From: Variovorax sp. TBS-050B
GTDB lineage: Bacteria; Pseudomonadota; Gammaproteobacteria; Burkholderiales; Burkholderiaceae_C
Assembly (NCBI RefSeq): GCF_029893635.1
Contig: NZ_JARXYR010000002.1
Span: forward strand, 3,137,001 to 3,201,000
Direction of reading: 5' to 3'
Length of the DNA: 64,000 nucleotides
The position numbers were made by a program, and so were the translations under genes. The notes under the pieces are model-generated. The model was given only the letters and a program-made list of their open reading frames with translations, did no database searches and had not been told where the DNA came from. Shown one piece after another: positions 36,887-46,244 of the stretch; position 1 is the stretch's first letter, and every line of letters starts with the position of its first letter.

Positions 36887-39800
36887 ACCTGTCGAGGCCG
36901 TTCGTCGAGCGTCCGATCGCGACGGTGCTGCTGACCATCGGCATCGCGCTGGCCGGCATCGCGGCCTTCTTCGTGCTGCCGGTGTCGCCGCTGCCGCAGG
37001 TGGACTTTCCGACCATCTCGGTCACGGCCAGCCTTTCCGGTGCGAGCCCGAGCACCATGGCATCGAGCGTCGCCACGCCGCTGGAGCGAAGGCTCGGCGT
37101 GATCGCGGGCGTCAACGAGCTGACCTCGACCAGTTCCAACGGCTCGACCCGCATCAGCCTGCAGTTCGACCTCTCGCGCAACATCGACAGCGCCGCGCGC
37201 GAGGTGCAGGCCGCGATCAACGCCGCGCGCGCCGACCTGCCAGCCACGCTGCGCAGCAACCCGAGCTACCGCAAACGCAACCCGACGGCCGCGCCGATCG
37301 CAATCCTCGCGCTCACCTCCAAGACGCGCACGCCGGGCCAGATCTACGAAGCGGTGTCGAACATCGTGAGCCAGAAGCTCTCGCAGGTCGAGGGCGTGGG
37401 CGAGGTCGAGATCGGCGGCGGCTCGCTGCCGGCGGTGCGCGTGGAGCTCGAACCCTTCTCGCTGAACCGCTATGGCATCAGCACCGAGGACGTGCGCGCC
37501 GCGATCCAGGCCAACAACGCCAACCGGCCCAAGGGCGCGATCGAGAGCGAGGACCGCCGGCTGCAGATCTATACGCCGGCCCCCGGCCGCCATGCGGTGG
37601 AATACCGCGACATGGTGATCGCCTGGCGCAACGGCGCGGCGGTGCGGCTCGGCGACGTGGCGCGCGTGATCGACAGCGTGGAGAACACGCGCACGCTGGG
37701 CCTGTTCAACGGCCAGCCGGCGGTGATCGTGCTGGTCACGCAGGAGCCGGGCGCCAACATCATCGAGACGGTGGACGGCGTGCGCGAACTGCTGCCCGAG
37801 CTGCGCGCGCAGCTGCCGCAGGACATCGAGGTGCAGGTCGCCTCGGACCGCACCAACTCGATCCGCGCCTCGCTGCGCGAGATCGAGGCCACGCTGATGA
37901 TCTCGGTCGCGCTCGTGGTGCTGGTGGTCGGGCTGTTCCTGCGCCGTGCGCGCGCGACGATCATCCCGGCCGTGGCCACCGTGGTGTCGCTGCTCGGCAC
38001 CTTCGGCGTGATGCACCTGCTGGGCTACAGCCTCAACAACCTGAGCCTGATGGCGCTGACCGTGGCCACGGGCTTCGTGGTGGACGACGCGATCGTGGTG
38101 CTCGAGAACACCAGCCGCCACATCGAGGCCGGCATGGGCCGCATGGAGGCCGCGCTGCGCGGCGCGCGCGAGGTCGGCTTCACGGTGCTCTCGATCAGCC
38201 TGTCGCTCGTCGCTGTGTTCATTCCGCTGCTGTTCATGGACGGGCAGATCGGGCGGCTGTTCCGCGAGTTCGCGGTCACGCTGTCGGTGGCGGTGCTGAT
38301 CTCGCTCGTGATCTCGCTGACCACCACGCCGATGCTCTGCGCGATGCTGCTGCGGCCCGAGGTGCCCGGCGGCAAGCCGCCCGGGCGGCTGGCGCGGATC
38401 GCGGAGCGCGCCTACCAGTGGAGCCTGCGCACCTATGCCCACAGCCTCGACTGGGCGCTCGCGAGCAAGGCGGTGGTGGTCGTGGTGCTGCTCGCCGTGG
38501 TCGGCCTCAACGTCTACCTGTTCGCCGCCATCCCCAAGGGCTACTTCCCCGAGCAGGACAACGGCCAGCTCAACGCCGGCCTGCGCGCCGACCAGAGCAT
38601 CTCCTCGGTCGCGCTCGCCGAGAAGCTGCGCCAGGCGGTCGACATCATCCACAAGGATCCGGCGGTCGACACGGTGGTGGGCTTCTCGGGCGGCAGCCGC
38701 TCGGGCGGCGGCTTCATGTTCGTGAACCTGAAGCCGGCCTCGCAGCGCACCGAGAAGACGGCCGCGGTCATCAACCGGCTGCGGCCGCAGCTCAACCAGC
38801 TCACGGGCCTGCGCGTGTTCCTGAGCCCGGTGCAGGACCTTCGCATGGGCGGGCGCTCGAGCAACTCGACCTACCAGTACACGCTCAAGGGCGACAACCT
38901 GGCCGACCTGCGCACCTGGACCGCCCGGCTCGCCGACCGGCTGCGCCAGGAGACCGCGCTGACCGACGTGGACAGCGACCAGTCCGACAACGGCGTGGAG
39001 ACCTACGTCGAGGTCGACCGCGAGAGCGCCGCGCGGCTGGGCGTGAGTTCGAGCGCGGTCGACAGCGCGCTCTACAACGCCTACGGCCAGCGCTCGGTCG
39101 CGACCATCTACGACGAGCTCAACCAGTACTCGGTGATCATGGAATGGGCGCCGCGCTACCAGCGCGCGCCGGTGGTGCTGAAGGACCTCTACGTGCCCTC
39201 GACGCTCACCACCGCCACCAGCGCCAGCGGCGCCGCCACCGTGAGCTCGCTCGCCAACACCACCGACGCGAGCACCGGCACCTCCACCACCACCTCGGCC
39301 AACCCGGGGCTGCGCACCGCCTCGACCGGGCAGGCGCTGGCGTCGAACACCACGCTGATGGTGCCGCTCGCGGCGATCGCGAAGATCAGCGAGCGCGCGG
39401 TGCCGAGCTCGATCGACCACCAGGACACCGAGCTCGCGAGCACCGTCTCGTTCAACCTGGGCGAGGGCGTGACCCTGCAGGACGCGCGCCGCATCGTCGC
39501 CCAGGCCGAGGCCGACATCGCCATGCCGACCAACGTGCGCGGCAGCTTCCAGGGCACGGCGCTCGCGGCGCAGCAGTCGCAGGGGCAGCAGCTGGCGCTG
39601 ATCCTGGCGGCGATCGTGGTGATCTACATCGTGCTGGGCGTGCTCTACGAGAGCCTGGTGCACCCGGTCACGGTGCTGACCACGCTGCCCTCGGCCGGCG
39701 TGGGCGCGGTGCTCGCGCTGCTGCTGTTCAACATGGAGTTCTCGATCATCGCGCTGATCGGGCTCTTCCTCTTGATCGGCATCGTCAAGAAGAACGCGAT

Positions 39801-40125
39801 CCTGATCATCGACTTCGCGCTCGAGGCCGAGCGCGCGCGCGGCATCTCGGCCGTCGAGGCGGTGCGCGAGGCCTGCCTGCTGCGATTCCGGCCGATCCTC
39901 ATGACCACGCTCGCGGCCGCGCTCGGCGCGCTGCCGCTCGCGATCGGCTTCGGCCAGGGCGCGGAGCTGCGCCAGCCGCTGGGCGTGGCGATCATCGGCG
40001 GCCTGGTCGCGAGCCAGCTGCTCACGCTGCTGACCACGCCGGTGGTGTACGTGCTGCTCGACAAGCTGCGCCGGCGCGCGCCCGACGAGCGGCACCTGAG
40101 CCGCGCCGCGGGTTCGTCGACCTGA
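36883..40125 (+). CDS. mdtC: RND efflux pump inner-membrane subunit, MdtC-like, with Ser/Thr-rich insertion
   Basis: 1080 residues, about 45 longer than MdtB. The RND core is intact: Asp401-Asp402 in [13 protein letters not shown] and Lys969 in [12 protein letters not shown]. The extra length comes mainly from a low-complexity segment at about residues 770-826, rich in Ser, Thr and Ala and lying between [10 protein letters not shown] and [11 protein letters not shown], in the second periplasmic docking/porter region. The ATG overlaps the mdtB stop by four bases. The two subunits should assemble as a heteromer. The NodT-like channel gene follows five bases later. Confidence 0.95.
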   Translation: MNLSRPFVERPIATVLLTIGIALAGIAAFFVLPVSPLPQVDFPTISVTASLSGASPSTMASSVATPLERRLGVIAGVNELTSTSSNGSTRISLQFDLSRNIDSAAREVQAAINAARADLPATLRSNPSYRKRNPTAAPIAILALTSKTRTPGQIYEAVSNIVSQKLSQVEGVGEVEIGGGSLPAVRVELEPFSLNRYGISTEDVRAAIQANNANRPKGAIESEDRRLQIYTPAPGRHAVEYRDMVIAWRNGAAVRLGDVARVIDSVENTRTLGLFNGQPAVIVLVTQEPGANIIETVDGVRELLPELRAQLPQDIEVQVASDRTNSIRASLREIEATLMISVALVVLVVGLFLRRARATIIPAVATVVSLLGTFGVMHLLGYSLNNLSLMALTVATGFVVDDAIVVLENTSRHIEAGMGRMEAALRGAREVGFTVLSISLSLVAVFIPLLFMDGQIGRLFREFAVTLSVAVLISLVISLTTTPMLCAMLLRPEVPGGKPPGRLARIAERAYQWSLRTYAHSLDWALASKAVVVVVLLAVVGLNVYLFAAIPKGYFPEQDNGQLNAGLRADQSISSVALAEKLRQAVDIIHKDPAVDTVVGFSGGSRSGGGFMFVNLKPASQRTEKTAAVINRLRPQLNQLTGLRVFLSPVQDLRMGGRSSNSTYQYTLKGDNLADLRTWTARLADRLRQETALTDVDSDQSDNGVETYVEVDRESAARLGVSSSAVDSALYNAYGQRSVATIYDELNQYSVIMEWAPRYQRAPVVLKDLYVPSTLTTATSASGAATVSSLANTTDASTGTSTTTSANPGLRTASTGQALASNTTLMVPLAAIAKISERAVPSSIDHQDTELASTVSFNLGEGVTLQDARRIVAQAEADIAMPTNVRGSFQGTALAAQQSQGQQLALILAAIVVIYIVLGVLYESLVHPVTVLTTLPSAGVGAVLALLLFNMEFSIIALIGLFLLIGIVKKNAILIIDFALEAERARGISAVEAVREACLLRFRPILMTTLAAALGALPLAIGFGQGAELRQPLGVAIIGGLVASQLLTLLTTPVVYVLLDKLRRRAPDERHLSRAAGSST

Positions 40126-40130
40126 AAAGA

Positions 40131-41612
40131 ATGAACGCCTCCGTGATGAACCACCGACCCCGCATCCTTTCGCTTTCGGCGCTGGCCCTGGCGGCCCTGC
40201 TCGCCGGCTGCGCCGTCGGCCCCGCCTACCAGAAGCCGGGCACGGCCCTACCGTCCGGCTGGAAGGCGCAGCAGACCGCCGAAGGCTGGCTGCCCGCCGC
40301 ACCGGCCGATGCGCTCGACCGCGGCGAATGGTGGAAGCTCTTCGGCGACCCCACGCTCGACGAACTCGCCGCGCGCGTGCAGGTCTCGAACCAGAACATC
40401 GCCGCCGCGGTGGCGAACTACGCGCAGGCCCAGGCGCTGGTGCGCGGCGAGCGCGCGGCGCTGTTCCCGCGCGTCACGCTCGACGGCAGCGGCCGGCGCA
40501 GCGGCAACGCCGGCGGCAGCAGCAACGCGTCGAGCGCCTTCGCGGCGACGCTCGGCGTCGACTGGGCGCCCGACGTCTGGGGCCGCCTGCGCGAGGCGGT
40601 GAGCAGCGCGCAGGCCAATGCGCAGGCCAGCGAAGCCGACCTGGCCTCGGCACGGCTCTCGGCCATCGGCGACCTGGCCACCAACTACTTCTCGCTGCGC
40701 GAGACCGATGCCGAGATCGTGCTGCTCGACCAGACCATCGAGGGCTACCAGCGCGCCCTCGAGATCACGCGCAACCGCTATGCGGCCGGCGTCGCGGCGC
40801 AGACCGACGTGCTGCAGGCGCAGACCCAGCTCGTGAGCGCGCAGGCCGAGCGCGTGGGCCTGCAGCGCACGCGCGCGACGCTCGAGCATGCGATCGCCAC
40901 GCTCGTGGGCGCGGCGCCGGCCGACTTCAGCCTGCCGCCCGCGCAGTGGACCCCCACCGTGCCGGGCGTTCCCGCCGGCGTGCCGTCGACGCTGCTGCAG
41001 CGCCGGCCCGACATCGCGGCGGCCGAGCGGTCGGTGGCCGCGGCCAACGCGCAGATCGGCATCGCGCGTTCGGCGTACTTCCCCAGCTTCGGTCTCAGCG
41101 CCTCGGTGGGCGGCAGCGCGAGCCGCGTCAAGGACCTGTTCGACGCGTCCAACACGCTCTGGGCGCTCGGCCTGTCGGTGGCGCAGGTGGTGTTCGATGC
41201 GGGCGCGATCGGCGCTTCGGTCGATTCGGCCAAGGCGGCGCACGAGGCCAGCGTGGCGCGCTACCGGCAGACGGTCCTCACGGCCTTCCAGGCCGTGGAA
41301 GACCAGCTCACGGCCGGCGCCGCGCTCGCGCAGCAGGAAGGCCTGCGGCGCGAAGCCTCGGCCGCGGCCGACAAGACCGAGCAGCAGATGCTCAACCGCT
41401 ACCGCGCCGCCCAGGTCGGCTACACCGAGGTCGTGACCGCGCAGGCGGCCGCGCTCAGCGCCCGGCGCGCGCTGGTGCAGGTGCAGGTCAGCCGCCAGAC
41501 CGCCGCCGTGGCGCTCATCCAGGCGCTCGGCGGCGGCTGGCAGGCCGGGTGGACCGGCGAGGGCGGGACGCCGCAGGCGACGCAACCCGCCACCCTCCGT
41601 CAAGCGGAGTGA
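40131..41612 (+). CDS. NodT-type outer-membrane factor lipoprotein
   Basis: 493 residues. The lipobox AALLAGC puts the acylated cysteine at 27; an ATG at 40146 would shorten the leader by five residues. Two outer-membrane-efflux repeats follow, each with long alpha-helical coiled coils, such as NQNIAAAVANYAQAQALVRG, and the QRRPDIAAAERSVAAANAQIG block that marks the second repeat. It forms the trimeric TolC-like duct for the MdtABC-type pump encoded immediately upstream. The C-terminus is a Gly/Thr-rich tail ending close to a hairpin-rich repeat. Confidence 0.94.
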   Translation: MNASVMNHRPRILSLSALALAALLAGCAVGPAYQKPGTALPSGWKAQQTAEGWLPAAPADALDRGEWWKLFGDPTLDELAARVQVSNQNIAAAVANYAQAQALVRGERAALFPRVTLDGSGRRSGNAGGSSNASSAFAATLGVDWAPDVWGRLREAVSSAQANAQASEADLASARLSAIGDLATNYFSLRETDAEIVLLDQTIEGYQRALEITRNRYAAGVAAQTDVLQAQTQLVSAQAERVGLQRTRATLEHAIATLVGAAPADFSLPPAQWTPTVPGVPAGVPSTLLQRRPDIAAAERSVAAANAQIGIARSAYFPSFGLSASVGGSASRVKDLFDASNTLWALGLSVAQVVFDAGAIGASVDSAKAAHEASVARYRQTVLTAFQAVEDQLTAGAALAQQEGLRREASAAADKTEQQMLNRYRAAQVGYTEVVTAQAAALSARRALVQVQVSRQTAAVALIQALGGGWQAGWTGEGGTPQATQPATLRQAE

Positions 41613-41641
41613 GATGGCGCGACAGTCCCAGCCCAGGGCAC

Positions 41642-41711
41642 CCGCGGAACTGGCTCCGCCAGGCCGCCGGGTGCGCCCCCCAGTGGGGGGAGGCGGCTAC
41701 ACGAAGTGAGC
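41642..41711 (+). repeat. Hairpin-rich intergenic repeat, copy A
   Basis: Between the nodT-like gene and the SPW protein gene. It contains CTGGC-TCC-GCCAG, CCCCCC-AGT-GGGGGG and GCGGCT...AGCCGC stems. It shares the blocks CCGCGGAAC, GGCCGC and CTACACGAAGTGAGC with copy B at 62614-62684, in the same orientation. Such elements behave like REP-type or terminator-associated repeats. Confidence 0.75.
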
Positions 41712-41726
41712 CGCTTCGGGGGCGTC

Positions 41727-42092
41727 CTAGTGCGCGTGGCGGTCCATGGTGCCGCCAAGGTAATCCTTGTCGGTCACCAGCACCCACAGCGCGAGCACGA
41801 GGATCGCCGCGGCCACGAGCACGGCGTTGACCATCGCGTTCTCGACCGCGGCGTAGCCGAGCACCCAGGGCGACACGGCCAGCCAGATCGCGAGCGCGCC
41901 TTCGGTCCACTCTTCCCAGGCGCGCGGCGTCAGGGTCGCCCCCAGCGCCACGGCACCCAGGACGACCCCGGTTCCCACGGCAGCCCACATCGCAGGCATC
42001 ACGTCCTGGAAGCCCAGGACCCACGGCGAGACGACGAGCCAGACACCGAGGGCGATGCTGACGGGGTCTTGCCAATGCTTCACTTGCTTCAT
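41727..42092 (-). CDS. SPW-repeat membrane protein
   Basis: 121 residues with four hydrophobic helices arranged as two repeats. Each repeat carries the SPW motif: LGVWLVVSPWVLGF near residue 14 and LAIWLAVSPWVLGY near residue 68. Members of this small family have no known function. AGGAGG lies eight bases ahead of ATG 42092; an ATG two codons earlier is too close to that site. It appears monocistronic. Confidence 0.9.
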   Translation of the reverse strand: MKQVKHWQDPVSIALGVWLVVSPWVLGFQDVMPAMWAAVGTGVVLGAVALGATLTPRAWEEWTEGALAIWLAVSPWVLGYAAVENAMVNAVLVAAAILVLALWVLVTDKDYLGGTMDRHAH

Positions 42093-42184
42093 GGTCATTA
42101 CCTCCTGTTGCGACACGGCGCCGCAACAGGCGTTGGACCGGGGCGCACGGGCCATGGTTCCGCGATGCCGCGGCGCAGCATGAA

Positions 42185-43048
42185 TCAGCCGCGCGGGCCG
42201 GGCGGCGACAGGTAGGCGCCCGATTCGAACAGCTGCGCCTCCGCCTGGTCGATGCGCCGGATGCCGGCCTTGCCGGCGCGGCTCGCGAGCAGTTCGACCA
42301 GCGCCTCTGCGAGCGCCACGCCGGCCGCGACCGAGGGGAAGAACGAGGGACTGTGGATGGTGAAAAGCAGCGTCTCGTCCGCCAGCAGCGACAGCGGCGA
42401 GGCGGTGCTGTCGGTCAGAGCCACGATGCGCAGCCCCGCCGCCCTGGCCGCCTCGGCGACCTGCAGCGCCTCGCGCGAGTAGGGCGCGAAGCTCGCGACC
42501 ACCAGCGCATCGCCCTTCGCGAAGGCGCGCTGCTGCATCTCGAGCGAGCCGCCCTGGCCGTCGACCAGATGCACGCCGTTGCGGAAGAGCCGGTACACGT
42601 AGACGAAGGAGAACGCGATCGGAAAGCAGGCCCGGAAGCCCGCCGCATGCACCGCCGGCGCCTTCTCGATCAGCGCGCAGGCCTTCTGCAGCGCCTGGCC
42701 GCTCTGCTGCTGCGTGGCCTCGAGGTTGCGGCGCTGCACCTCGAACATCTCGCCCGTGAGGCCGCCGTCCTGCGCGCGGCCGATCAGCTGCTTGGCGCGC
42801 CCGCCGTAGGTGTCGGCGCCCAGGCCCATGTCGCCCGCGAAGGCTTCCTTGAGCTGCGGCCAGCCGGCATAGCCCAGGTGCTGCGCGAAGCGCACCAGCG
42901 TGGCGGGCGTGCTCTGCGCGCGCGCGCCCACGCCGCGCATCGAGCCCGTGACCACCTCGTTCGGATGGTCGAGCACATAGCGCGCCACCTGCTGCATCGC
43001 AGGGCTCAGTTCATTGAAGCGCTGGCGGATCTGGTCTCTGGCGCCCAT
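42185..43048 (-). CDS. RpiR/MurR-family transcriptional regulator
   Basis: 287 residues. The N-terminal helix-turn-helix at about 1-75 has QRFNELSPAMQQVARYVLDH and a STPATLVRFAQHLGYAGW recognition part. The SIS sugar-isomerase-fold domain lies at about 125-265, with ALVVASFAPYSREALQVAEA and VALTDSTASPLS. The ATG at 43048 has an AGGAAAGAG site. It is divergent from an aminotransferase operon across a 138-base gap containing two copies of a GGAAC...GTTCC-type site. It most likely represses that operon. Here the SIS ligand may be an amino-acid-derived metabolite rather than a sugar phosphate. Confidence 0.92.
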   Translation of the reverse strand: MGARDQIRQRFNELSPAMQQVARYVLDHPNEVVTGSMRGVGARAQSTPATLVRFAQHLGYAGWPQLKEAFAGDMGLGADTYGGRAKQLIGRAQDGGLTGEMFEVQRRNLEATQQQSGQALQKACALIEKAPAVHAAGFRACFPIAFSFVYVYRLFRNGVHLVDGQGGSLEMQQRAFAKGDALVVASFAPYSREALQVAEAARAAGLRIVALTDSTASPLSLLADETLLFTIHSPSFFPSVAAGVALAEALVELLASRAGKAGIRRIDQAEAQLFESGAYLSPPGPRG

Positions 43049-43077
43049 GGCGGCTCTTTCCTCGGCTGGCTGTGGTT

Positions 43078-43143
43078 GGAACGAATGTACCGGACCCGGA
43101 ACAGCGCGCCGCGGCAGAAGACGGTTGACGGAACAAATGTTCC
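43078..43143. promoter_or_regulatory. Paired RpiR operators
   Basis: GGAACGAATGTACC (43078-43091) and the perfect palindrome GGAACAAATGTTCC (43130-43143) differ at two positions and are 52 bases apart. A further half-site, AACGTTAGTTCC, ends at 43172, 14 bases before the aminotransferase start. The placement between divergent regulator and operon fits autoregulation and operon control. Confidence 0.6.
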
Positions 43144-43186
43144 AAACAATAATTCGATGCAACGTTAGTTCCAATCATCCATCCCC

Positions 43187-44521
43187 ATGACGCACGTGTT
43201 CCATCGCCACCTTCGCCAGACGCCGCCGGTTGCCGCCGGCGCGCGGGGCATGTTCATCCGCGACGCGGAGGGCCGCGACTACCTCGACGCCTCGGGCGGC
43301 GCGGCGGTCTCGTCGCTCGGCCATGCGCATCCCGAGGTGCTGGCCGCGATGCATGCGCAGATCGACCGGCTCGCCTATGCGCACACCAGCTTCTTCACGA
43401 GCGAAGCGGCCGAGCAGCTCGCCGACGAGCTGGTGGCGTCCGCGCCGCAGGGCATGGACCACGTCTACCTGGTGAGCGGCGGTTCCGAGGCGGTGGAGGC
43501 GGCGCTCAAGATGGCGCGCCAGTACTTCGTCGAGATCGGCCAGCCGCAGCGCACGCATTTCATCGCGCGCCGCCAGAGCTACCACGGCAACACGCTCGGC
43601 GCGCTGGCGGTGGGCGGCAACGCCTGGCGCCGCGAGCCCTTCGCGCCGATCCTGGTGCCGGCCACGCATGTGTCGCCCTGCTACCCGTACCGCGAGCAGC
43701 AGGCCGGCGAGAGCGCCGAGCAGTACGGGTTGCGGCTCGCGGCCGAGCTGGAGGCCGCCATCCTCGCGCACGGCGCGGACCGGGTGATCGCCTTCGTTGC
43801 CGAGACCGTCGGCGGCGCCACGGCCGGCGTGCTCACGCCGGTGCCGGGCTACTTCCAGGCGGTGCGTGCGGTCTGCGACCGCTACGGCGTGCTGCTGATC
43901 CTCGACGAGGTGATGTGCGGCATGGGCCGCACCGGCACGCTGCACGCCTGCGAGCAGGAGGGCGTGGTGCCCGACTTGATGACCGTCGCCAAGGGCCTGG
44001 GCGGCGGCTACCAGCCGATCGGCGCGGTGTTCGCGCAGCAGCGCATCGTCGAGGCGATGTCGCAGGGCAGCGGCTTTTTCCAGCACGGCCACACCTACCT
44101 CGGCCATCCGGTGGCCTGCGCCGCGGCGCTCGCGGTGCAGCAGGTGATCCGGCGCGACGGGCTGGTCGCCAAGGTGCGCGAGGACGGCATCGCATTCGGC
44201 GCGATGCTGGCCGAGGCGCTCGGCGCGCATCCGCACGTGGGCGACGTCCGCGGCCGCGGCTTCTTCTGGGGCATCGAGCTCGTGGCCGAGCGTGCCGGCA
44301 AGGTGCCGTTCGATCCGGCGCTGCGGGTGAACGCCGCGATCAAGAAGGCGGCGATGGCGCGCGGGCTGCTGTGCTATCCGTTCGGCGGCACGGTCGACGG
44401 CCGCCAGGGCGACCACGTGCTGCTCGCGCCGCCCTTCATCGCCACCCGCGCGGACCTGCAGGAGATCGCGGCGCGGCTCGCGGACGCGATCGATGCGGTC
44501 ACGCGCGGTGCCGTGCGCTGA
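43187..44521 (+). CDS. Class III PLP-dependent aminotransferase
   Basis: 444 residues. The PLP lysine is Lys269 in LMTVAKGLGGGYQPIGA. The preceding ILDEVMCGMGRTG holds the conserved Asp that contacts the pyridine nitrogen. The N-terminus has DYLDASGGAAVSSLGHAHPEV and YLVSGGSEAVEAALKMAR. The fold is that of omega-amino-acid or 2-aminoadipate-type transaminases. It is the first gene of a three-gene unit with an amino-acid binding protein and a racemase-like protein, controlled by the divergent RpiR regulator. The substrate is unknown; an imported amino acid is likely. Confidence 0.93.
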   Translation: MTHVFHRHLRQTPPVAAGARGMFIRDAEGRDYLDASGGAAVSSLGHAHPEVLAAMHAQIDRLAYAHTSFFTSEAAEQLADELVASAPQGMDHVYLVSGGSEAVEAALKMARQYFVEIGQPQRTHFIARRQSYHGNTLGALAVGGNAWRREPFAPILVPATHVSPCYPYREQQAGESAEQYGLRLAAELEAAILAHGADRVIAFVAETVGGATAGVLTPVPGYFQAVRAVCDRYGVLLILDEVMCGMGRTGTLHACEQEGVVPDLMTVAKGLGGGYQPIGAVFAQQRIVEAMSQGSGFFQHGHTYLGHPVACAAALAVQQVIRRDGLVAKVREDGIAFGAMLAEALGAHPHVGDVRGRGFFWGIELVAERAGKVPFDPALRVNAAIKKAAMARGLLCYPFGGTVDGRQGDHVLLAPPFIATRADLQEIAARLADAIDAVTRGAVR

Positions 44522-44569
44522 ACACCTTCTCTTTCTTTTTCTTCCCCAAGCCGTTCCGAGGAGTGCCCC

Positions 44570-45490
44570 ATGCCCCAGCTTCGCCTGCCGATCCCCTTTG
44601 CCGCCGCCGCCCTCGCGGCGCTCTTCGTCGGCCTGCTGCCGCACACCGCGGCACACGCCCAGGACAATGGCAGCGACACGCTCGCGAAGATCAAGGCGAG
44701 TGGCGCCATCACCTTCGGCTACCGCGAGTCCTCGTTCGGTTTCTCCTACCTCGATGCCAACCTCAAGCCGGTGGGCTACAGCATCGACATCTGCAACCGC
44801 ATCGTCGAAGCCTTGAAGAGCGAACTCAAGCTGCCGGCGATCGAGATCAAGTACCAGGCCGTGACCTCGGCCAACCGCATGCCGCTGGTGCAGAACGGCA
44901 CGGTGGACATCGAATGCGGTTCCACCACCAACCTCGTCGAGCGGCAGAAGCAGGTGGCTTTCTCGCCCGACATCTTCCGCTACAACGTGCGCATGCTGGT
45001 CAAGGCCGATTCGGGCATCCGCAGCATCGCCGACCTGCAGGGCAAGACGGTGGTCACGACCACCGGCACCACCTCGTTCCGCCTGCTGCGCGAGGCGGAC
45101 AAGGGCCGCAACCTCGAGGTGACGAACCTCGCGGGCAAGGACCACAGCGACTCGTTCCTGCTGGTGGAGAGCGGCCGTGCGCAGGCCTTCGTGCTCGACG
45201 ACATCCTGCTTGCCGGGCAGATCGCCAATGCGCGCAATCCCAAGGACTTCACGATCGTGGGCGAGAGCCTGCGCACCGAGAACCAGTCGCTGATGTTCCG
45301 CAAGGACGATGCGCCCTTCAAGGCGCTGGTGGATCGCGTCGTCTCGGGCATGATGAAGTCCGGCGAGATGGAGAAGCTCTACAGCAAGTGGTTCATGTCG
45401 CCGATTCCGCCCAAGGGCATCAACATCAACTATCCGCTCAATGCCGAGACGAAGGAGGCCTTTGCCAATCCCTCGTCGAAGGGCATTTGA
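44570..45490 (+). CDS. Amino-acid ABC transporter substrate-binding protein (GltI-like)
   Basis: 306 residues. The signal peptide ends near AAHAQD (residue 31). The SBP_bac_3 fold shows TLAKIKASGAITFGYRESS, YSIDICNRIVEAL, and the inter-domain Thr-rich motif VVTTTGTTSFRLLREADKG. The PIPPKGININYPLN tail resembles GltI-type glutamate/aspartate binding proteins. An AGGAG site precedes the ATG. No permease or ATPase gene is adjacent, so it depends on components encoded elsewhere. It sits between the aminotransferase and the racemase-like gene. Confidence 0.92.
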   Translation: MPQLRLPIPFAAAALAALFVGLLPHTAAHAQDNGSDTLAKIKASGAITFGYRESSFGFSYLDANLKPVGYSIDICNRIVEALKSELKLPAIEIKYQAVTSANRMPLVQNGTVDIECGSTTNLVERQKQVAFSPDIFRYNVRMLVKADSGIRSIADLQGKTVVTTTGTTSFRLLREADKGRNLEVTNLAGKDHSDSFLLVESGRAQAFVLDDILLAGQIANARNPKDFTIVGESLRTENQSLMFRKDDAPFKALVDRVVSGMMKSGEMEKLYSKWFMSPIPPKGININYPLNAETKEAFANPSSKGI

Positions 45491-45506
45491 GATCCTCCGT
45501 CTTCGC

Positions 45507-46163
45507 ATGACCCGCATCGCCCTGATCCACGCACTTTCGCATTCGGTCGCGCCCGTCAACGCCGCCTTCGCGCGCGACTGGCCCGAGGCCGAGCGCATGA
45601 ACCTGCTCGACGACAGCCTTTCGGCCGACCTCGCGCGCGGTGGCCGCGGGCTCGATGCCGCGATGCACGAGCGCTTCCAGCGGCTCGCGCAGTACGCGGT
45701 CGACACCGGCGCGCAAGGCATCCTCTTCACCTGCTCGGCCTTCGGGCCCTGCATCGAGGCGGTGGCGCAGCGGCATGCGGGCATCCCGGTGCTCAAGCCC
45801 AACGAGGCGATGATCGAGGAGGCCATGCAGGGGCCGCAGGGCCGGCTCGGGCTCATCGCGACCTTCGCGGCCACGCTGGTGTCGATGCCGCCCGAGTTTC
45901 CGCCGGGCACCGCGCTCGAAGCGGTGCTGGCCGAGGGCGCGCTCGACGCGCTGAACGCGGGCGACACCGAACGCCACGACGCGCTGATCGCCGCGCAGGC
46001 GGCCGTGCTGCGCGAACGCGGCTGCACGCGCGTCGCGCTCGCGCAGTTCAGCATGGCGCGCGCACGCGGCGCCTGCGAGCAGGCCAGCGGACTGCCGGTG
46101 CTGACCACCGTCGACAGCGCGGTGCGGGCGCTGCGCTTCCGCACGCGTCAAGCCGCGGCTTAA
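45507..46163 (+). CDS. Aspartate/glutamate racemase-superfamily protein
   Basis: 218 residues. The first active-site loop is ILFTCSAFGPC near residues 72-82, with a cysteine at the expected position. The symmetrical second loop reads VALAQFSMARA near residue 180, where racemases usually carry another Cys (GC-x-x or similar). The protein therefore has one canonical catalytic Cys, as in arylmalonate decarboxylase and maleate isomerase relatives. Its reaction is not clear. It lies 16 bases after the binding-protein gene and completes the RpiR-linked operon. Confidence 0.82.
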   Translation: MTRIALIHALSHSVAPVNAAFARDWPEAERMNLLDDSLSADLARGGRGLDAAMHERFQRLAQYAVDTGAQGILFTCSAFGPCIEAVAQRHAGIPVLKPNEAMIEEAMQGPQGRLGLIATFAATLVSMPPEFPPGTALEAVLAEGALDALNAGDTERHDALIAAQAAVLRERGCTRVALAQFSMARARGACEQASGLPVLTTVDSAVRALRFRTRQAAA

Positions 46164-46244
46164 AGCCTGTTACCACGCAGGGCCGCCTGAACGGGCCCTG
46201 ACGCGATGCCTCGCCATAATTGCCGCTCTTGAAAAGGAGTAAGC

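Noticed and set aside
33644..40302. Very long open frames on the minus strand opposite mdtB and mdtC (over 1000 codons each)
   Set aside because: They are rich in Arg, His, Gln and Asp with no domain pattern. They mirror the codon bias of the real RND genes in a GC-rich genome.
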